DNA from: Cyanothece sp. BG0011
GTDB lineage: Bacteria; Cyanobacteriota; Cyanobacteriia; Cyanobacteriales; Microcystaceae
Direction: 5' to 3'
DNA: 46,781 bases
Assembly (NCBI RefSeq): GCF_003013815.1
Contig: NZ_PRLH01000097.1
Location: forward strand, 1 to 46,781
How positions within the stretch are numbered: position 1 is the first letter of the stretch; the number at the start of each line of letters is the position of its first letter. The notes beneath the pieces are model-generated. The model was not told the DNA's origin. It searched no databases and saw only the letters and a list, made by a program, of their open reading frames with translations. This document shows positions 26,409-34,966 of the stretch, piece after piece. The position numbers and the translations under genes were made by a program.

Positions 26409-27440
26409 ATGGTTTCTGAACGTACTTTACCTGAATTTAATACAACGTCAATTCAACTGAGCAAAGAAGAAGGATTGATGTTATACGAAGATATGACGTT
26501 AGGACGCTTATTCGAGGATAAGTGTGCGGAGATGTATTATCGGGGTCGGATGTTTGGCTTTGTCCACCTCTACAACGGACAAGAAGCGGTTTCTACGGGG
26601 ATTATTAAAGCGTTACGGCCCGATGAAGATTATGTGGCGAGTACCTATCGGGATCACGTCCATGCCCTCAGTTGTGGGGTTCCTCCCCGGGAAGTGATGG
26701 CGGAGTTGTTTGGGAAACAGACCGGTTGTAGTAAGGGCCGGGGAGGGTCCATGCACTTATTCTCCGAACAACACCGTCTGTTAGGGGGTTACGCTTTCGT
26801 CGCCGAAGGCATTCCCGTGGCCACTGGGGCAGCCTTTCAAAGTAAGTATAGACGGGAAGCGATGGGAGATGATAGCGCCGATCAAGTGACGGCCTGTTTC
26901 TTTGGCGATGGGGCCAGTAATAATGGCCAATTTTTTGAATGTTTGAACATGGCCGCCCTCTGGAAATTACCCATTATTTATGTGGTAGAAAATAATAAAT
27001 GGGCCATCGGCATGGCCCATAACCGCGCCACCTCTCAACCGGAAATTTACAAAAAAGCCAGTGTCTTTGATATGGTGGGGGTAGAAGTGGATGGGATGGA
27101 CGTTTTAGCGGTGAGAAAAGTGGCCCAAGAAGCGATCGCTAGGGCCAGGGCAGGAGAAGGACCGACCTTGATCGAAGCGTTAACCTATCGTTTCCGAGGC
27201 CATTCTTTGGCTGATCCCGATGAACTGCGATCGTCTGATGAAAAACAGTTTTGGGGCAGCAAAGATCCCATCCAGAGATTAGAAGCCTATTTAACTGAGC
27301 ATAACTTAGCTAATCAAAATGAGTTAAACGAGATTAAGCAACAGGTTCAAGCAAAAGTCGATGACGCGGTTAAATTTGCTGAAGAAAGTCCCGAACCTGA
27401 TCCCAAAGACTTATATCGTTACGTTTTTGCTGAAGATTAA
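26409..27440 (+). CDS. pdhA: Pyruvate dehydrogenase E1 component, alpha subunit
   Basis: This 343-residue TPP-dependent subunit has the GDG(x)n-NN thiamine-diphosphate motif from GDGASNN (166-172) to VENNKWAIG (193-201). The phosphorylation-loop-like segment is [13 protein letters not shown]. It forms the alpha2beta2 E1 that decarboxylates pyruvate and loads acetyl on E2. As in other cyanobacteria it is separated from pdhB and the E2/E3 genes. Length fits the family (about 340). Confidence 0.95.
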   Translation: MVSERTLPEFNTTSIQLSKEEGLMLYEDMTLGRLFEDKCAEMYYRGRMFGFVHLYNGQEAVSTGIIKALRPDEDYVASTYRDHVHALSCGVPPREVMAELFGKQTGCSKGRGGSMHLFSEQHRLLGGYAFVAEGIPVATGAAFQSKYRREAMGDDSADQVTACFFGDGASNNGQFFECLNMAALWKLPIIYVVENNKWAIGMAHNRATSQPEIYKKASVFDMVGVEVDGMDVLAVRKVAQEAIARARAGEGPTLIEALTYRFRGHSLADPDELRSSDEKQFWGSKDPIQRLEAYLTEHNLANQNELNEIKQQVQAKVDDAVKFAEESPEPDPKDLYRYVFAED

Positions 27441-27491
27441 AAAACCTTGTCAAGGGAATAGGGAATAAGGAATAGGATAAAATACACTATT

Positions 27492-27623
27492 GCCACCCCT
27501 TCTAACTCCCCCTTTGGTGAGGGGGAGAACCCTTGCCACCCCTTCTAACTCCCCCTTTTGTCAGGGGGAGAAACCTTGCCACCCCCTCTAAATCCCCCTT
27601 TTGTCAGGGGGAGAAACCTTGCC
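27492..27623. repeat. Three tandem 43-nt units of dispersed hairpin repeat (family A)
   Basis: Units start at 27492, 27535 and 27578, each 43 nt, followed by a fourth GCC. Each contains TCTAA(C/A)TCCCCCTTT and a G5 arm giving a CCCCC/GGGGG hairpin. The two later units share TTTTGTCAGGGGGAG, while the first has TTTGGTGAGGGGGAG. No spacers of variable sequence exist, so this is not a CRISPR. It fills most of the 322-bp pdhA-nrdB gap. Confidence 0.85.
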
Positions 27624-27762
27624 CACCCTACCATAATTTGATGACTTGATCACTATAATATTAGGGACTTTATTGATTTTTTCTTTAAAAAATTGAGGCT
27701 GACTAACTACTCAAAAAAAATCTTATATAATTAGGTGATGTACATTGATTTTTAAGTAATAG

Positions 27763-28821
27763 ATGGTTGTCAGTAATCAAAAAGAAATGCCCATCAATCC
27801 TATCTTTAACCCAGAAGGAGATGATGCCATTGAAAACCGTTCCATTTGGTTTGGTAATACAACAAATTTAATGCAATTAAATGATGTTCGTTATACCTGG
27901 GCTGTTGGTTTATATCAACAAATGAGGGAAAATTTTTGGATTCCTCAAAGGCTTGATGTGACTCAAGATGTGACGGATTATACTAATTTAACCGATGACG
28001 AACGCTATGCTTACGATGGAATTTTATCCTATCTTACGTTTTTAGATTCTGTTCAAACTTGTAATATTCCTCATCTAAAAAGTAGCATTACTGCCCCGGA
28101 AATTAGTCTATGTATGGCCGAACAAATTTCCCAGGAAGGAATGCACAACCAAAGTTATCAATATTTAATTGAAACCATTATCCCACCGGAAAGAAGAACT
28201 CAAGTTTATGAGTTTTGGCGTACAGATACAGTGTTAAAAGATCGTTGCGAATTTATCGCTAAACTTTATCAAAAATATGTTGATGATGCTACCCCAGAAA
28301 ACTATTTTATTGCTTTGATGGCTGACTTTTTGTTAGAAGGATTGTATTTTTATAATGGCTTTATTTACTTCTATAATTTAGCCTCTCGGATGTTAATGCC
28401 GGGTTCAGCCGATATTTTTAAAATGATTAACCGCGATGAGTTAAGTCATGTTAGATTGTATCAAAAATTGATTCCAGAAGCTAGAAAAGTCTTTCCCCAT
28501 TCGGTTGAACAAATTTATGAAATGTTTGACATGGCGGTTAATTATGAATGTCGCTGGACCAATCATATTGTGGGTAATAATATTTTAGGAATTACTGAGT
28601 CGAGTACGGAAAGATATACGAAGTATTTGGCTAATATTAGATTACGTTCCATTGGTTTAGAACCCCTTTATCCTGAACCCAAATATAATAAGAGTCCTTA
28701 TACTCATTTGGAGCGTTTTTCTGATACTAAAAAAGAAGCTCATACTAAGGCTAATTTCTTTGAAGCGACTGTAACCAGTTATGTTATGTCTTCTGGGGTA
28801 ACAGGATGGGATGAAATTTAG
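27763..28821 (+). CDS. nrdB: Ribonucleotide-diphosphate reductase subunit beta (class I)
   Basis: This 352-residue ferritin-fold subunit makes the radical for ribonucleotide reduction. Diiron ligands and the tyrosine radical site follow class I spacing: D95, E125, H128, E192, E226, H229, and Y132 four residues after H128. Helices FLLEGLYFYNGFIYFY and NRDELSHVRLYQKL carry the second-site ligands. The large subunit gene is not adjacent. Presence of the tyrosine argues for a normal Y-radical (Ia-like) enzyme rather than class Ic. nrdB versus nrdF cannot be settled from the sequence. Confidence 0.9.
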   Translation: MVVSNQKEMPINPIFNPEGDDAIENRSIWFGNTTNLMQLNDVRYTWAVGLYQQMRENFWIPQRLDVTQDVTDYTNLTDDERYAYDGILSYLTFLDSVQTCNIPHLKSSITAPEISLCMAEQISQEGMHNQSYQYLIETIIPPERRTQVYEFWRTDTVLKDRCEFIAKLYQKYVDDATPENYFIALMADFLLEGLYFYNGFIYFYNLASRMLMPGSADIFKMINRDELSHVRLYQKLIPEARKVFPHSVEQIYEMFDMAVNYECRWTNHIVGNNILGITESSTERYTKYLANIRLRSIGLEPLYPEPKYNKSPYTHLERFSDTKKEAHTKANFFEATVTSYVMSSGVTGWDEI

Positions 28822-28857
28822 CTTTTGTTAACAAAAATTGAAAAATTTTTGTGTTAT

Positions 28858-28880
28858 TAAGGTGAGTATTTCTCACCTTA
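28858..28880 (+). terminator. Rho-independent terminator of nrdB
   Basis: TAAGGTGAG pairs perfectly with CTCACCTTA across a 5-nt loop, 37 bp after the nrdB stop, followed by CTTTTATT. Its position argues that the next gene starts after it, at 28901. Confidence 0.7.
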
Positions 28881-28900
28881 CTTTTATTAATAGTTTAGTT

Positions 28901-29449
28901 ATGAATCAAAATAAAAAATATCAAGAATTGGCAGAAAAACACAGTAATATTTATTGGTTACATGATCAAGAAAATTTTGAGGATTTAGCTAAAAATGCGA
29001 GTTTAATCTATCAAAGTTTAGGATATTCTTCTCAACAATCTTTAGAGGTAGGCCAATTAATTAGCGAAGCTTATCAATTATCGGACTATGCAGAATTAAA
29101 GAGAATTAATAATAATATTGAAGCGGAAAAAAAATATTATAATCAAGTTAAAGATAAATTTTTGAAAGTAGAAACTATCCTTAACATTCCCGTCAGTATT
29201 GCACAGTATCAAGTTAATTGGTGGATGTATTTTCGCCATCGCCATTGGCCATTAATAACCTTAAATTTATTCTTACAACATTCTTTGCCGTTTGGACTCA
29301 ACGGTTTTTTAAAAGGAGGCTATTTAACCTATTATCTAATACAAGCAGCTTTAGCACATAATAAGAGGGATAAACTCAATTGTCAACTTAAATTAGAAAA
29401 ATATTGGGAGTTGGTAATCAAAGATACAAGGTATCCTTTTATTGGTTAA
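28901..29449 (+). CDS. Hypothetical protein, 182 aa
   Basis: From ATG 28901 (MNQNKKYQELAEKHSN) this encodes a 182-residue, Lys/Asn/Tyr/Leu-rich protein with mostly helical pattern. A more hydrophobic stretch (WPLITLNLFLQHSLPFGLNGFLKGGYL, about 120-146) might associate with membranes. I recognise no domain. The frame is open back to 28838, but that part runs through the nrdB terminator, so the later start is preferred. It stands alone between nrdB and the AEC transporter on the same strand. Confidence 0.6.
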   Translation: MNQNKKYQELAEKHSNIYWLHDQENFEDLAKNASLIYQSLGYSSQQSLEVGQLISEAYQLSDYAELKRINNNIEAEKKYYNQVKDKFLKVETILNIPVSIAQYQVNWWMYFRHRHWPLITLNLFLQHSLPFGLNGFLKGGYLTYYLIQAALAHNKRDKLNCQLKLEKYWELVIKDTRYPFIG

Positions 29450-29492
29450 TTAGTCTTTGTTATAATCAAAAAAATCATCAATAATAAGCTAA

Positions 29493-30386
29493 ATGACTGT
29501 TTTATTACCCGCGATTATTCCCGTTGCTTTTATTATTATTATAGGGGTCATTGTTGGCAAAACATTAAAGATTCATAAACAAACTTTATCTCAATTAATT
29601 GTTTATGTATTAGCTCCTGCATTAGTTGCTGATAGTTTATATACAACTACCATCTCGGCCCAAAATGCAGCCCAATTATTATTAGGAGTGTTTATTGTCG
29701 CTTTTATTCTTTATTTATTGGTTTCAATTATTAGTTCTATTTTAAAATTGCCTCCTATTACTCGCAAAAGTTTAATTGCCACTTCATTACATCCGAATAA
29801 TGGTAATATGGGATTACCTTTAGTGGATTTTGCCTTAGGAGCAGCCGGGTTAGAAAGGGCGATTATTTATATGATTGGTTCGAGTATTTTATTATTTGGT
29901 GTTGCTCCGGCTATCCTAGCAGGAACCAGTTTAAAACATAGTTTAACAGTAACTTTTAAATTACCTTTAATGTGGGCAATGTTAGCAGGATTAAGTTTAA
30001 GAATTCTTCAAATTGAGCTTCCTTTTAATTTAGGAGAAGCGTTACACTTATTAGGAAGGGCTGCCATTCCTGTTGCTTTATTGATCTTAGGAATGGAGTT
30101 GGTGACAACACAATTTAAAGTGACTAAATTTGAAATAATCTCTCTCAATTTTAGACTGATTTTAGCTCCTTTAATTGCTTTATTAGTCGGAAAAATTATT
30201 CAATTAAATCCCCTAGATTTACAAGTTTTTATTTTACAAAGTGCGATGCCAACTGCAGTTAATACAGTGGTTTTAGCAACAGAATTCGGAGGAGAAGCAC
30301 TTAAAGTTGCTCGGACTATTGTTGTCACCACTTTACTGAGTTTTTTGACCTTACCGTTTGTTTTATGGATTGCTGAACAAGTATAA
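29493..30386 (+). CDS. AEC family transporter (auxin efflux carrier fold)
   Basis: This 297-residue membrane protein has about ten helices in two repeats of five, the AEC fold. Conserved features are the N-terminal VIVGKTLKIHKQTLSQLIVYVLAPALV and the LHPNNGNMGLPLVDFALG crossover loop. The second-half crossover is SAMPTAVNTVVLATEFGG. Bacterial members export organic acids or other small anions; the substrate here is unknown. It follows the hypothetical gene by 43 bp on the same strand. Confidence 0.9.
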   Translation: MTVLLPAIIPVAFIIIIGVIVGKTLKIHKQTLSQLIVYVLAPALVADSLYTTTISAQNAAQLLLGVFIVAFILYLLVSIISSILKLPPITRKSLIATSLHPNNGNMGLPLVDFALGAAGLERAIIYMIGSSILLFGVAPAILAGTSLKHSLTVTFKLPLMWAMLAGLSLRILQIELPFNLGEALHLLGRAAIPVALLILGMELVTTQFKVTKFEIISLNFRLILAPLIALLVGKIIQLNPLDLQVFILQSAMPTAVNTVVLATEFGGEALKVARTIVVTTLLSFLTLPFVLWIAEQV

Positions 30387-30439
30387 TAAATTCCAGCATT
30401 TATCTAGTATTAATAGCTAGAAATAATTGAGGAAAATTC

Positions 30440-31033
30440 ATGGAAAAACCGGCTAATAATCAATATCCCATTCATGAACTCATTAAACAGCGTTGGAGTC
30501 CATTAGCCTTTGATAATCGTCCCATTGAACCCGAAAAAATTGCTAGTTTATTAGAAGCCGCCAGATGGGCAGCCTCTTGTTATAATGAACAACCGTGGTG
30601 TTTTATTGTTGCGACTAAAGATAATACCGAAGAATACGAAAAACTCTTTAGTTGTCTCGTAGAAGCTAATCAAAAATGGGCAAAAAATGCTCCCCTTTTA
30701 ATGTTATCCGTAGCTAAATTATCCTTTGAACGTAATAATAAACCCAATCGTCATGCTTTCCACGATGTCGGTTTAGCCGTCGGTAATTTAACCCTACAAG
30801 CTCAATCATTCGGGTTATTTGTCCATCAAATGGCTGGATTTGATGTGGAGAAAGCCACCCACCTCTACAATATACCTCAAGACTATGAACCCGTTGCAGC
30901 GATCGCCGTTGGTTATCCAGGGAATGTGGAGCAATTAGAAGAAGATTTACAACAACGACAATTATCTCCCCGTAGTCGTAAACCCTTCACCGACTTCGTA
31001 TTTCAAGGGGATTGGAATCAATTTTATTTTTAA
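30440..31033 (+). CDS. Nitroreductase family protein
   Basis: This 197-residue FMN-dependent oxidoreductase begins with the family motif IKQRWSPLAFDNRPIEPEKIASLLEAARWAASCYNEQPW. The flavin-binding region near the end is PVAAIAVGYPG. It could reduce nitro compounds, quinones or enals with NAD(P)H; the physiological substrate is unknown. It lies 53 bp after the AEC transporter on the same strand. Confidence 0.9.
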   Translation: MEKPANNQYPIHELIKQRWSPLAFDNRPIEPEKIASLLEAARWAASCYNEQPWCFIVATKDNTEEYEKLFSCLVEANQKWAKNAPLLMLSVAKLSFERNNKPNRHAFHDVGLAVGNLTLQAQSFGLFVHQMAGFDVEKATHLYNIPQDYEPVAAIAVGYPGNVEQLEEDLQQRQLSPRSRKPFTDFVFQGDWNQFYF

Positions 31034-31122
31034 CTGACATCTTTCACGCCCTACATAAAAACTAACCGAAAGACTAGAGAGAATCAATTCTCAATAAGTT
31101 ACAGTCAAAAATAAACACTATT

Positions 31123-31212
31123 GCCACCCCCTCTAACTCCCCCTTTTGTGAGGGGGAGAACCCTTGCCTATTCCCCATTCCGTACCCCCCACACCCCCCT
31201 TTATAAGGGGGG
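31123..31212. repeat. Family A hairpin repeat followed by a C/G-run hairpin
   Basis: A single family A unit occupies 31123-31168. It is followed by CCCCCCTT/AAGGGGGG (31194-31201 with 31205-31212, loop TAT) and further G7 runs up to about 31250. The rest of the 31034-31358 gap carries no gene. The G-runs could form quadruplex structures on the plus strand. Confidence 0.75.
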
Positions 31213-31358
31213 CAGGGGGGGTTAGGGAATGGGGGGGTTAGGGGCAGGTTATCGAAGGTGCAAGATGTCAGTTTAAGAATATTTTTATAGAAAGAAAGGA
31301 CTTCTACCGTTATTCTAGTAGAAGCCCTCTATAAAAGAAGAAATTTTGCGTAAAAACC

Positions 31359-31814
31359 TTAAAAAGGACAATCATCCTCATCATCTAACTGCATATCCCA
31401 TTTGGCTGCTAACACTTGAGTTACCATAGCTTCTAGAGCAGCAGAATCAAGGTTAGAATTATTGTCAGGAATAGGAGAAGAATAGGTAATGGGAATCAAA
31501 CGTAAACAACGACGATCCTGAATTAAATCAAAATAAGCTTCTTGCTGTTGCGATCGCTGAAGTTGTAAATAATCGAAACTTTGAACATTGAGGTACAAGG
31601 AGCGATTAACCACGATAGTAGCCTGACTCGGATCATTAAAGACTTCAACGATCCATCCCTCCCCTTCGCTTTCTATATTTCCATCGAGGGTATGAATGTA
31701 ACGAACCCTTCCGAGATCGTTGAGAATACGTTTCATGTCCTCAGCATTAACAATAATCCCAAAATCAATGATACAAGGGGCCGGGAACGAGTGTGAGGGG
31801 TGATGGTGACTCAT
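31359..31814 (-). CDS. Conserved-looking hypothetical protein, 151 aa
   Basis: This 151-residue protein starts MSHHHPSHSFPAP. A compact alpha/beta region (CIIDFGIIVNAEDMKRIL, then VRYIHTLDGNIESEGEGWIVEVFNDPSQATIVVN) is followed by a helical acidic end (DMQLDDEDDCPF). No signal peptide or metal motif is clear. I do not recognise the family; the clean start and domain-like composition support a real cytoplasmic protein. It is divergent from cobS across a structured, 361-bp gap. Confidence 0.65.
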   Translation of the reverse strand: MSHHHPSHSFPAPCIIDFGIIVNAEDMKRILNDLGRVRYIHTLDGNIESEGEGWIVEVFNDPSQATIVVNRSLYLNVQSFDYLQLQRSQQQEAYFDLIQDRRCLRLIPITYSSPIPDNNSNLDSAALEAMVTQVLAAKWDMQLDDEDDCPF

Positions 31815-31847
31815 AAGAAATTGCCTGAAAGCACAACGATTGGTAGT

Positions 31848-31982
31848 CAGTCGAAAGACTGTAGGAGTGGAAAGATAAAGCTAGATGAAGCTTTTCTCTT
31901 TCATGGGAGCAGAGAAACAATTATCAAAGGCGACTTATCATCCATGCTATGGGACATTTTTGGTGTGTTGTCCTGTAGCATG
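31848..31982 (+). ncRNA. Candidate structured RNA upstream of cobS (three consecutive hairpins)
   Basis: Three stems follow one another. The first is CAGTC-GAAA-GACTG (31848-31861, GNRA tetraloop). The second is a 12-bp stem with one small internal loop (31870-31902, inner AAAGCT/AGCTTT, outer GAAAGA/TCTTTC). The third is a 14-bp stem with two G-U pairs (31943-31956 with 31969-31982). The stretch lies between the divergent 151-aa gene and cobS. No cobalamin-box motif is seen. The orientation is assumed; the opposite strand is also possible. Confidence 0.4.
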
Positions 31983-32175
31983 ATTAGATGAGATAAAATT
32001 AGGCATTTAGGTTAAGGCAAGACTAAAATTAGCCAAGCGTTTGAAAATACCCTTAGCCAGTTGCCATCTAACATCATGTTACCGCAATATTCCCTGAGCA
32101 TTTCTTAAAGTCTCAAGAGAATGTGATGTAATTTTGGGATCTTAAATTTTCTACATATATGTCGTTAAATATTCA

Positions 32176-32958
32176 ATGTTCCATACAATTTATAACAACT
32201 TGATAGATTCTTTTACATCCCTATTAGGAGGGATTACTTTTTATACAATTATCCCTTTACCTGATCAGTGGCCCAAAAATTTTCAATCCATTGCTCGGTG
32301 GTCCCCCATTATTGGCCTAGGAATCGGGGGTTTATTAAGCATCATTGATACATTATTAAGCTTAGTCGGATTTCCCATCACCGTCAGCAGTGCTTTAATA
32401 ATCAGTTTAGGGATTTATCTCACCGGCGGATTGCATTTAGATGGAGTCCTCGATAGTGCCGATGGTTTAGCCGTAATCAACCCCAAAAAACGCCTAGAGG
32501 TGATGCAGGATAGCGTTACAGGAGCTTTCGGGGTCATGGCCGGCATAATTGTCATTTTGCTCAAAATCGTCGCTTTGAGTGCCATTGTTAACCATCGTGC
32601 TTGGGTTTTCATGATGGTTGCTGGTTGGGGACGATGGGGACAAGTGAGTGCGATCGCCTTTTATCCCTACCTGAAACCCACCGGAAAAGGAGCCTTTCAT
32701 AAACAATATTTCAAACGTCCTCAAGACTTATTGGGAGGGTTAGTCGGTTTATGGGGGATGACAGGGGTATTTATCGCATTGAACCCTGAATTATGGCAGT
32801 TAGGGTTAAGGGTAACGGGGATAGGAATGGCGATCGCCTTAGGGGTAGGTGCTTGGTTTAATCATCGGTTTGGGGGTCAGACCGGAGACACCTACGGGGC
32901 CGTGGTGGAATGGACCGAAACCTTGATGCTCTGTCTATTATCGATCCACCGGTCGTAA
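32176..32958 (+). CDS. cobS: Adenosylcobinamide-GDP ribazoletransferase (cobalamin synthase)
   Basis: This 260-residue polytopic membrane enzyme joins adenosylcobinamide-GDP to alpha-ribazole in the last steps of cobalamin synthesis. It has the CobS signature GGLHLDGVLDSADGL (about 87-101) with its acidic metal-binding residues, and FGGQTGDTYGA near the end. There are about seven hydrophobic segments. Its 3' end overlaps the convergent PPC-domain gene by 21 bp. No other cob gene is adjacent. Confidence 0.93.
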   Translation: MFHTIYNNLIDSFTSLLGGITFYTIIPLPDQWPKNFQSIARWSPIIGLGIGGLLSIIDTLLSLVGFPITVSSALIISLGIYLTGGLHLDGVLDSADGLAVINPKKRLEVMQDSVTGAFGVMAGIIVILLKIVALSAIVNHRAWVFMMVAGWGRWGQVSAIAFYPYLKPTGKGAFHKQYFKRPQDLLGGLVGLWGMTGVFIALNPELWQLGLRVTGIGMAIALGVGAWFNHRFGGQTGDTYGAVVEWTETLMLCLLSIHRS

Positions 32959-33396
32959 ACGGGTGACTTTGAGGTTAAAGTTACCACCTCCGGTTTCACC
33001 AAAGGCCCGCACACGAATAATATAGCGGCCAGTTTCCGTGATGCGAGAAAATAATAAGGAGTTGGTACTCCCATCGGGTCCGTCGTCATTTTCAGCAATG
33101 GTGGTCCCATCAGCCCCTAATAATAACACCACACTATCAAACTCATCAGAGGTTAGGTCAATGGCCACTTGATCCCCTTTTTCCAAATCTATTTCATAAT
33201 CCTTGGCAAACCCACCTTCTCCTGTAGGAATATCTCGATCCGACAGACGATCAGAGATAGCTCCGTTCGATTTGATGGGAATGGGATTATAAATGTTTTG
33301 TTGTCCTTTTACTGGAAAAGCAATTAGGCCCAACATTAGGGAAAATAAAGGGATCATTAAAGAACGATAGGAGACTTTACCAGACAAATAGGTCAT
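32938..33396 (-). CDS. Secreted PPC-domain protein
   Basis: From ATG 33396 this 152-residue protein has a signal peptide (MTYLSGKVSYRSLMIPLFSLMLGLIAFPVKG). A bacterial pre-peptidase C-terminal-type beta-sandwich follows (YEIDLEKGDQVAIDLTSDEFDSVVLLLG, NDDGPDGSTNSLLFSRITETGRYIIRVRA, GNFNLKVTRL). PPC domains usually accompany secreted proteases; here it stands alone, so it may be a carbohydrate- or surface-binding module. The frame is open to 33420, but the signal peptide fits the later start better. Confidence 0.82.
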   Translation of the reverse strand: MTYLSGKVSYRSLMIPLFSLMLGLIAFPVKGQQNIYNPIPIKSNGAISDRLSDRDIPTGEGGFAKDYEIDLEKGDQVAIDLTSDEFDSVVLLLGADGTTIAENDDGPDGSTNSLLFSRITETGRYIIRVRAFGETGGGNFNLKVTRLRPVDR

Positions 33397-33568
33397 TTTA
33401 TGAACAATACTTACACACACTCCCGTATAGTCTATCGAATGTCTAGGGTTTGGGGGTCAACTTAATGAAAAATCGAGGAAAAATTTAGAAATATTTTATG
33501 ATTAACAGTCATGATAATCTGATTTAAGGAATATTTAAAAAAAATTCAATATCTTTGGAGTTAAATAA

Positions 33569-34765
33569 ATGTCAGATTTTCCCAATTATAGCGATCGCAT
33601 CCAAGAAGATTTAGAAAAATTGAAACAACAAGAACTTGAAAAACAGTCGAAACGACAGCAAGAAATGGAACGCGATCGCCGTTTAGTTCAGCAAGAAGAA
33701 GAATATCTATTATTACAAAAAAAACAACGAGAATTAGAACGAGAAAAGGCTAAGTTACGAGCAGAAATTAAACGTAGACAAGAAATAAAAGCAGAACAAG
33801 AAAGACTTAAACAAGAAACATTTAATAGAGAACAAAGACGTAAACAGCAAATCCAATGGGATCAACAAAAAGTTAGACAACAAGAGTCACAAAATAAAAC
33901 ATCATCCCCTTCTTATTCCCCTAGTTACTCTTCCTCTCCTCATACTACAGTTGAAGACAAACTAAAAGAACTAGATAAACTGATTGGTTTGAATCATTTA
34001 AAAGAAGAAGTTCGTCAATATATCAATTTTCTCAAAGTTCAAAAGTTACGAGAAAAACAAGGTTTACAACCCATTCCTATTACGTTGCATTCCGTTTTTT
34101 GTGGATCTCCAGGAACCGGAAAAACAACAGTAGCACGACTCATGGGGCAAATTTATCAACAATTAGGTATTCTCAAAAAAGGTCATTTAATTGAAACAGA
34201 TAGATCGGGAATGGTAGCCGGATATGTAGGACAAACGGCACAAAGAGTAGATGAATTAGTTGATTCTGCTTTAGATGGGGTTTTATTTATTGATGAAGCT
34301 TATACCTTAAAACCTCTCGATCCTGGTAATGATTTCGGTCAGGAGGCTATTGATATGTTATTAAAAAGAATGGAAGATTATCGAGATAGATTAGTAGTTA
34401 TTGTGGCAGGTTATGGGGATGAAATGACCCGCTTTATTAATTCTAATCCTGGGTTAAAATCCCGTTTTAGTCGTTATTTTTATTTTGAAGATTATACCCC
34501 AGAAGAATTATTAGCTATTTTTGATATTTTTTGTGATCAACATCGTTACACTTTAACTGAAGCGGCAAAAGAAGTATTACTAACTCGATTTAAGGAATTA
34601 TATGATCATCGTGATAAAAGTTTTGGTAATGGTCGTCTAGTTAGAAATATGTTTGAAAAGACCATTGAAAAACAGGCAAATCGCTTAGTTACTATTCCCA
34701 ATGTAACCCCTTACACGATGCAGCAAATATTACCTGAAGATATTGCCTTATTGGTTAATAGTTAA
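33569..34765 (+). CDS. AAA ATPase of the CbbX/SpoVK type with coiled-coil N-terminus
   Basis: This 398-residue protein starts with a charged Gln/Glu/Arg coiled coil (about 10-105), then a Ser/Pro linker. The AAA module has Walker [10 protein letters not shown] (179-187), pore loop GYVGQT (218-223), Walker B LFIDEA (239-244) and an arginine region KSRFSRY. The lid helix carries SFGNGRLVRNMFE. This is the CbbX-like clade, whose best-known member removes inhibitory sugar phosphates from red-type Rubisco. Cyanobacterial Rubisco is green-type, so the client here is unknown. A second, deleted copy lies at 37091-37653, on the other side of ocp-frp. Confidence 0.88.
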   Translation: MSDFPNYSDRIQEDLEKLKQQELEKQSKRQQEMERDRRLVQQEEEYLLLQKKQRELEREKAKLRAEIKRRQEIKAEQERLKQETFNREQRRKQQIQWDQQKVRQQESQNKTSSPSYSPSYSSSPHTTVEDKLKELDKLIGLNHLKEEVRQYINFLKVQKLREKQGLQPIPITLHSVFCGSPGTGKTTVARLMGQIYQQLGILKKGHLIETDRSGMVAGYVGQTAQRVDELVDSALDGVLFIDEAYTLKPLDPGNDFGQEAIDMLLKRMEDYRDRLVVIVAGYGDEMTRFINSNPGLKSRFSRYFYFEDYTPEELLAIFDIFCDQHRYTLTEAAKEVLLTRFKELYDHRDKSFGNGRLVRNMFEKTIEKQANRLVTIPNVTPYTMQQILPEDIALLVNS

Positions 34766-34775
34766 AACAATTTTT

Positions 34776-34883
34776 AACCTGAGTTCGACATAAAGAAATT
34801 ATAGATAACTTGCAAAACCGATCAGTATCAAACCCTGATGATTTCGTTGCCGAAACCATAACTCCTAAAACCGAACTCAGGTT
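34776..34883. mobile_element. MITE-like element with 12-bp terminal inverted repeats
   Basis: AACCTGAGTTCG at 34776-34787 is repeated exactly in inverse at 34872-34883, enclosing 84 bp with no coding capacity. The perfect 12-bp ends and about 108-bp size fit a miniature inverted-repeat element. No clear target-site duplication was seen, so a large hairpin serving as a terminator is the alternative. Confidence 0.5.
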
Positions 34884-34966
34884 GTTACGGTAAGTTTGGT
34901 TAGCTGAGATTCATCCCTGACGTTCTATGATTTAGGGATAAATGCCAACATTAGCACCATTAAACA

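Noticed and set aside
27492-27623. Possible CRISPR array (three regularly spaced repeats)
   Set aside because: Units abut without variable spacers, and related single copies are dispersed elsewhere in the window.
31800-31991. Plus-strand 63-codon frame upstream of cobS
   Set aside because: It overlaps the start of the divergent 151-aa gene and the hairpin region, and shows no coding signal.
31815-32175. Cobalamin riboswitch upstream of cobS
   Set aside because: The conserved B12-box and core motifs were not found; the hairpins present do not match that fold.
34825-34860. Hammerhead ribozyme-like CTGATGA...GAAAC
   Set aside because: The bases between the two motifs cannot form stem II, and flanking stems are absent.
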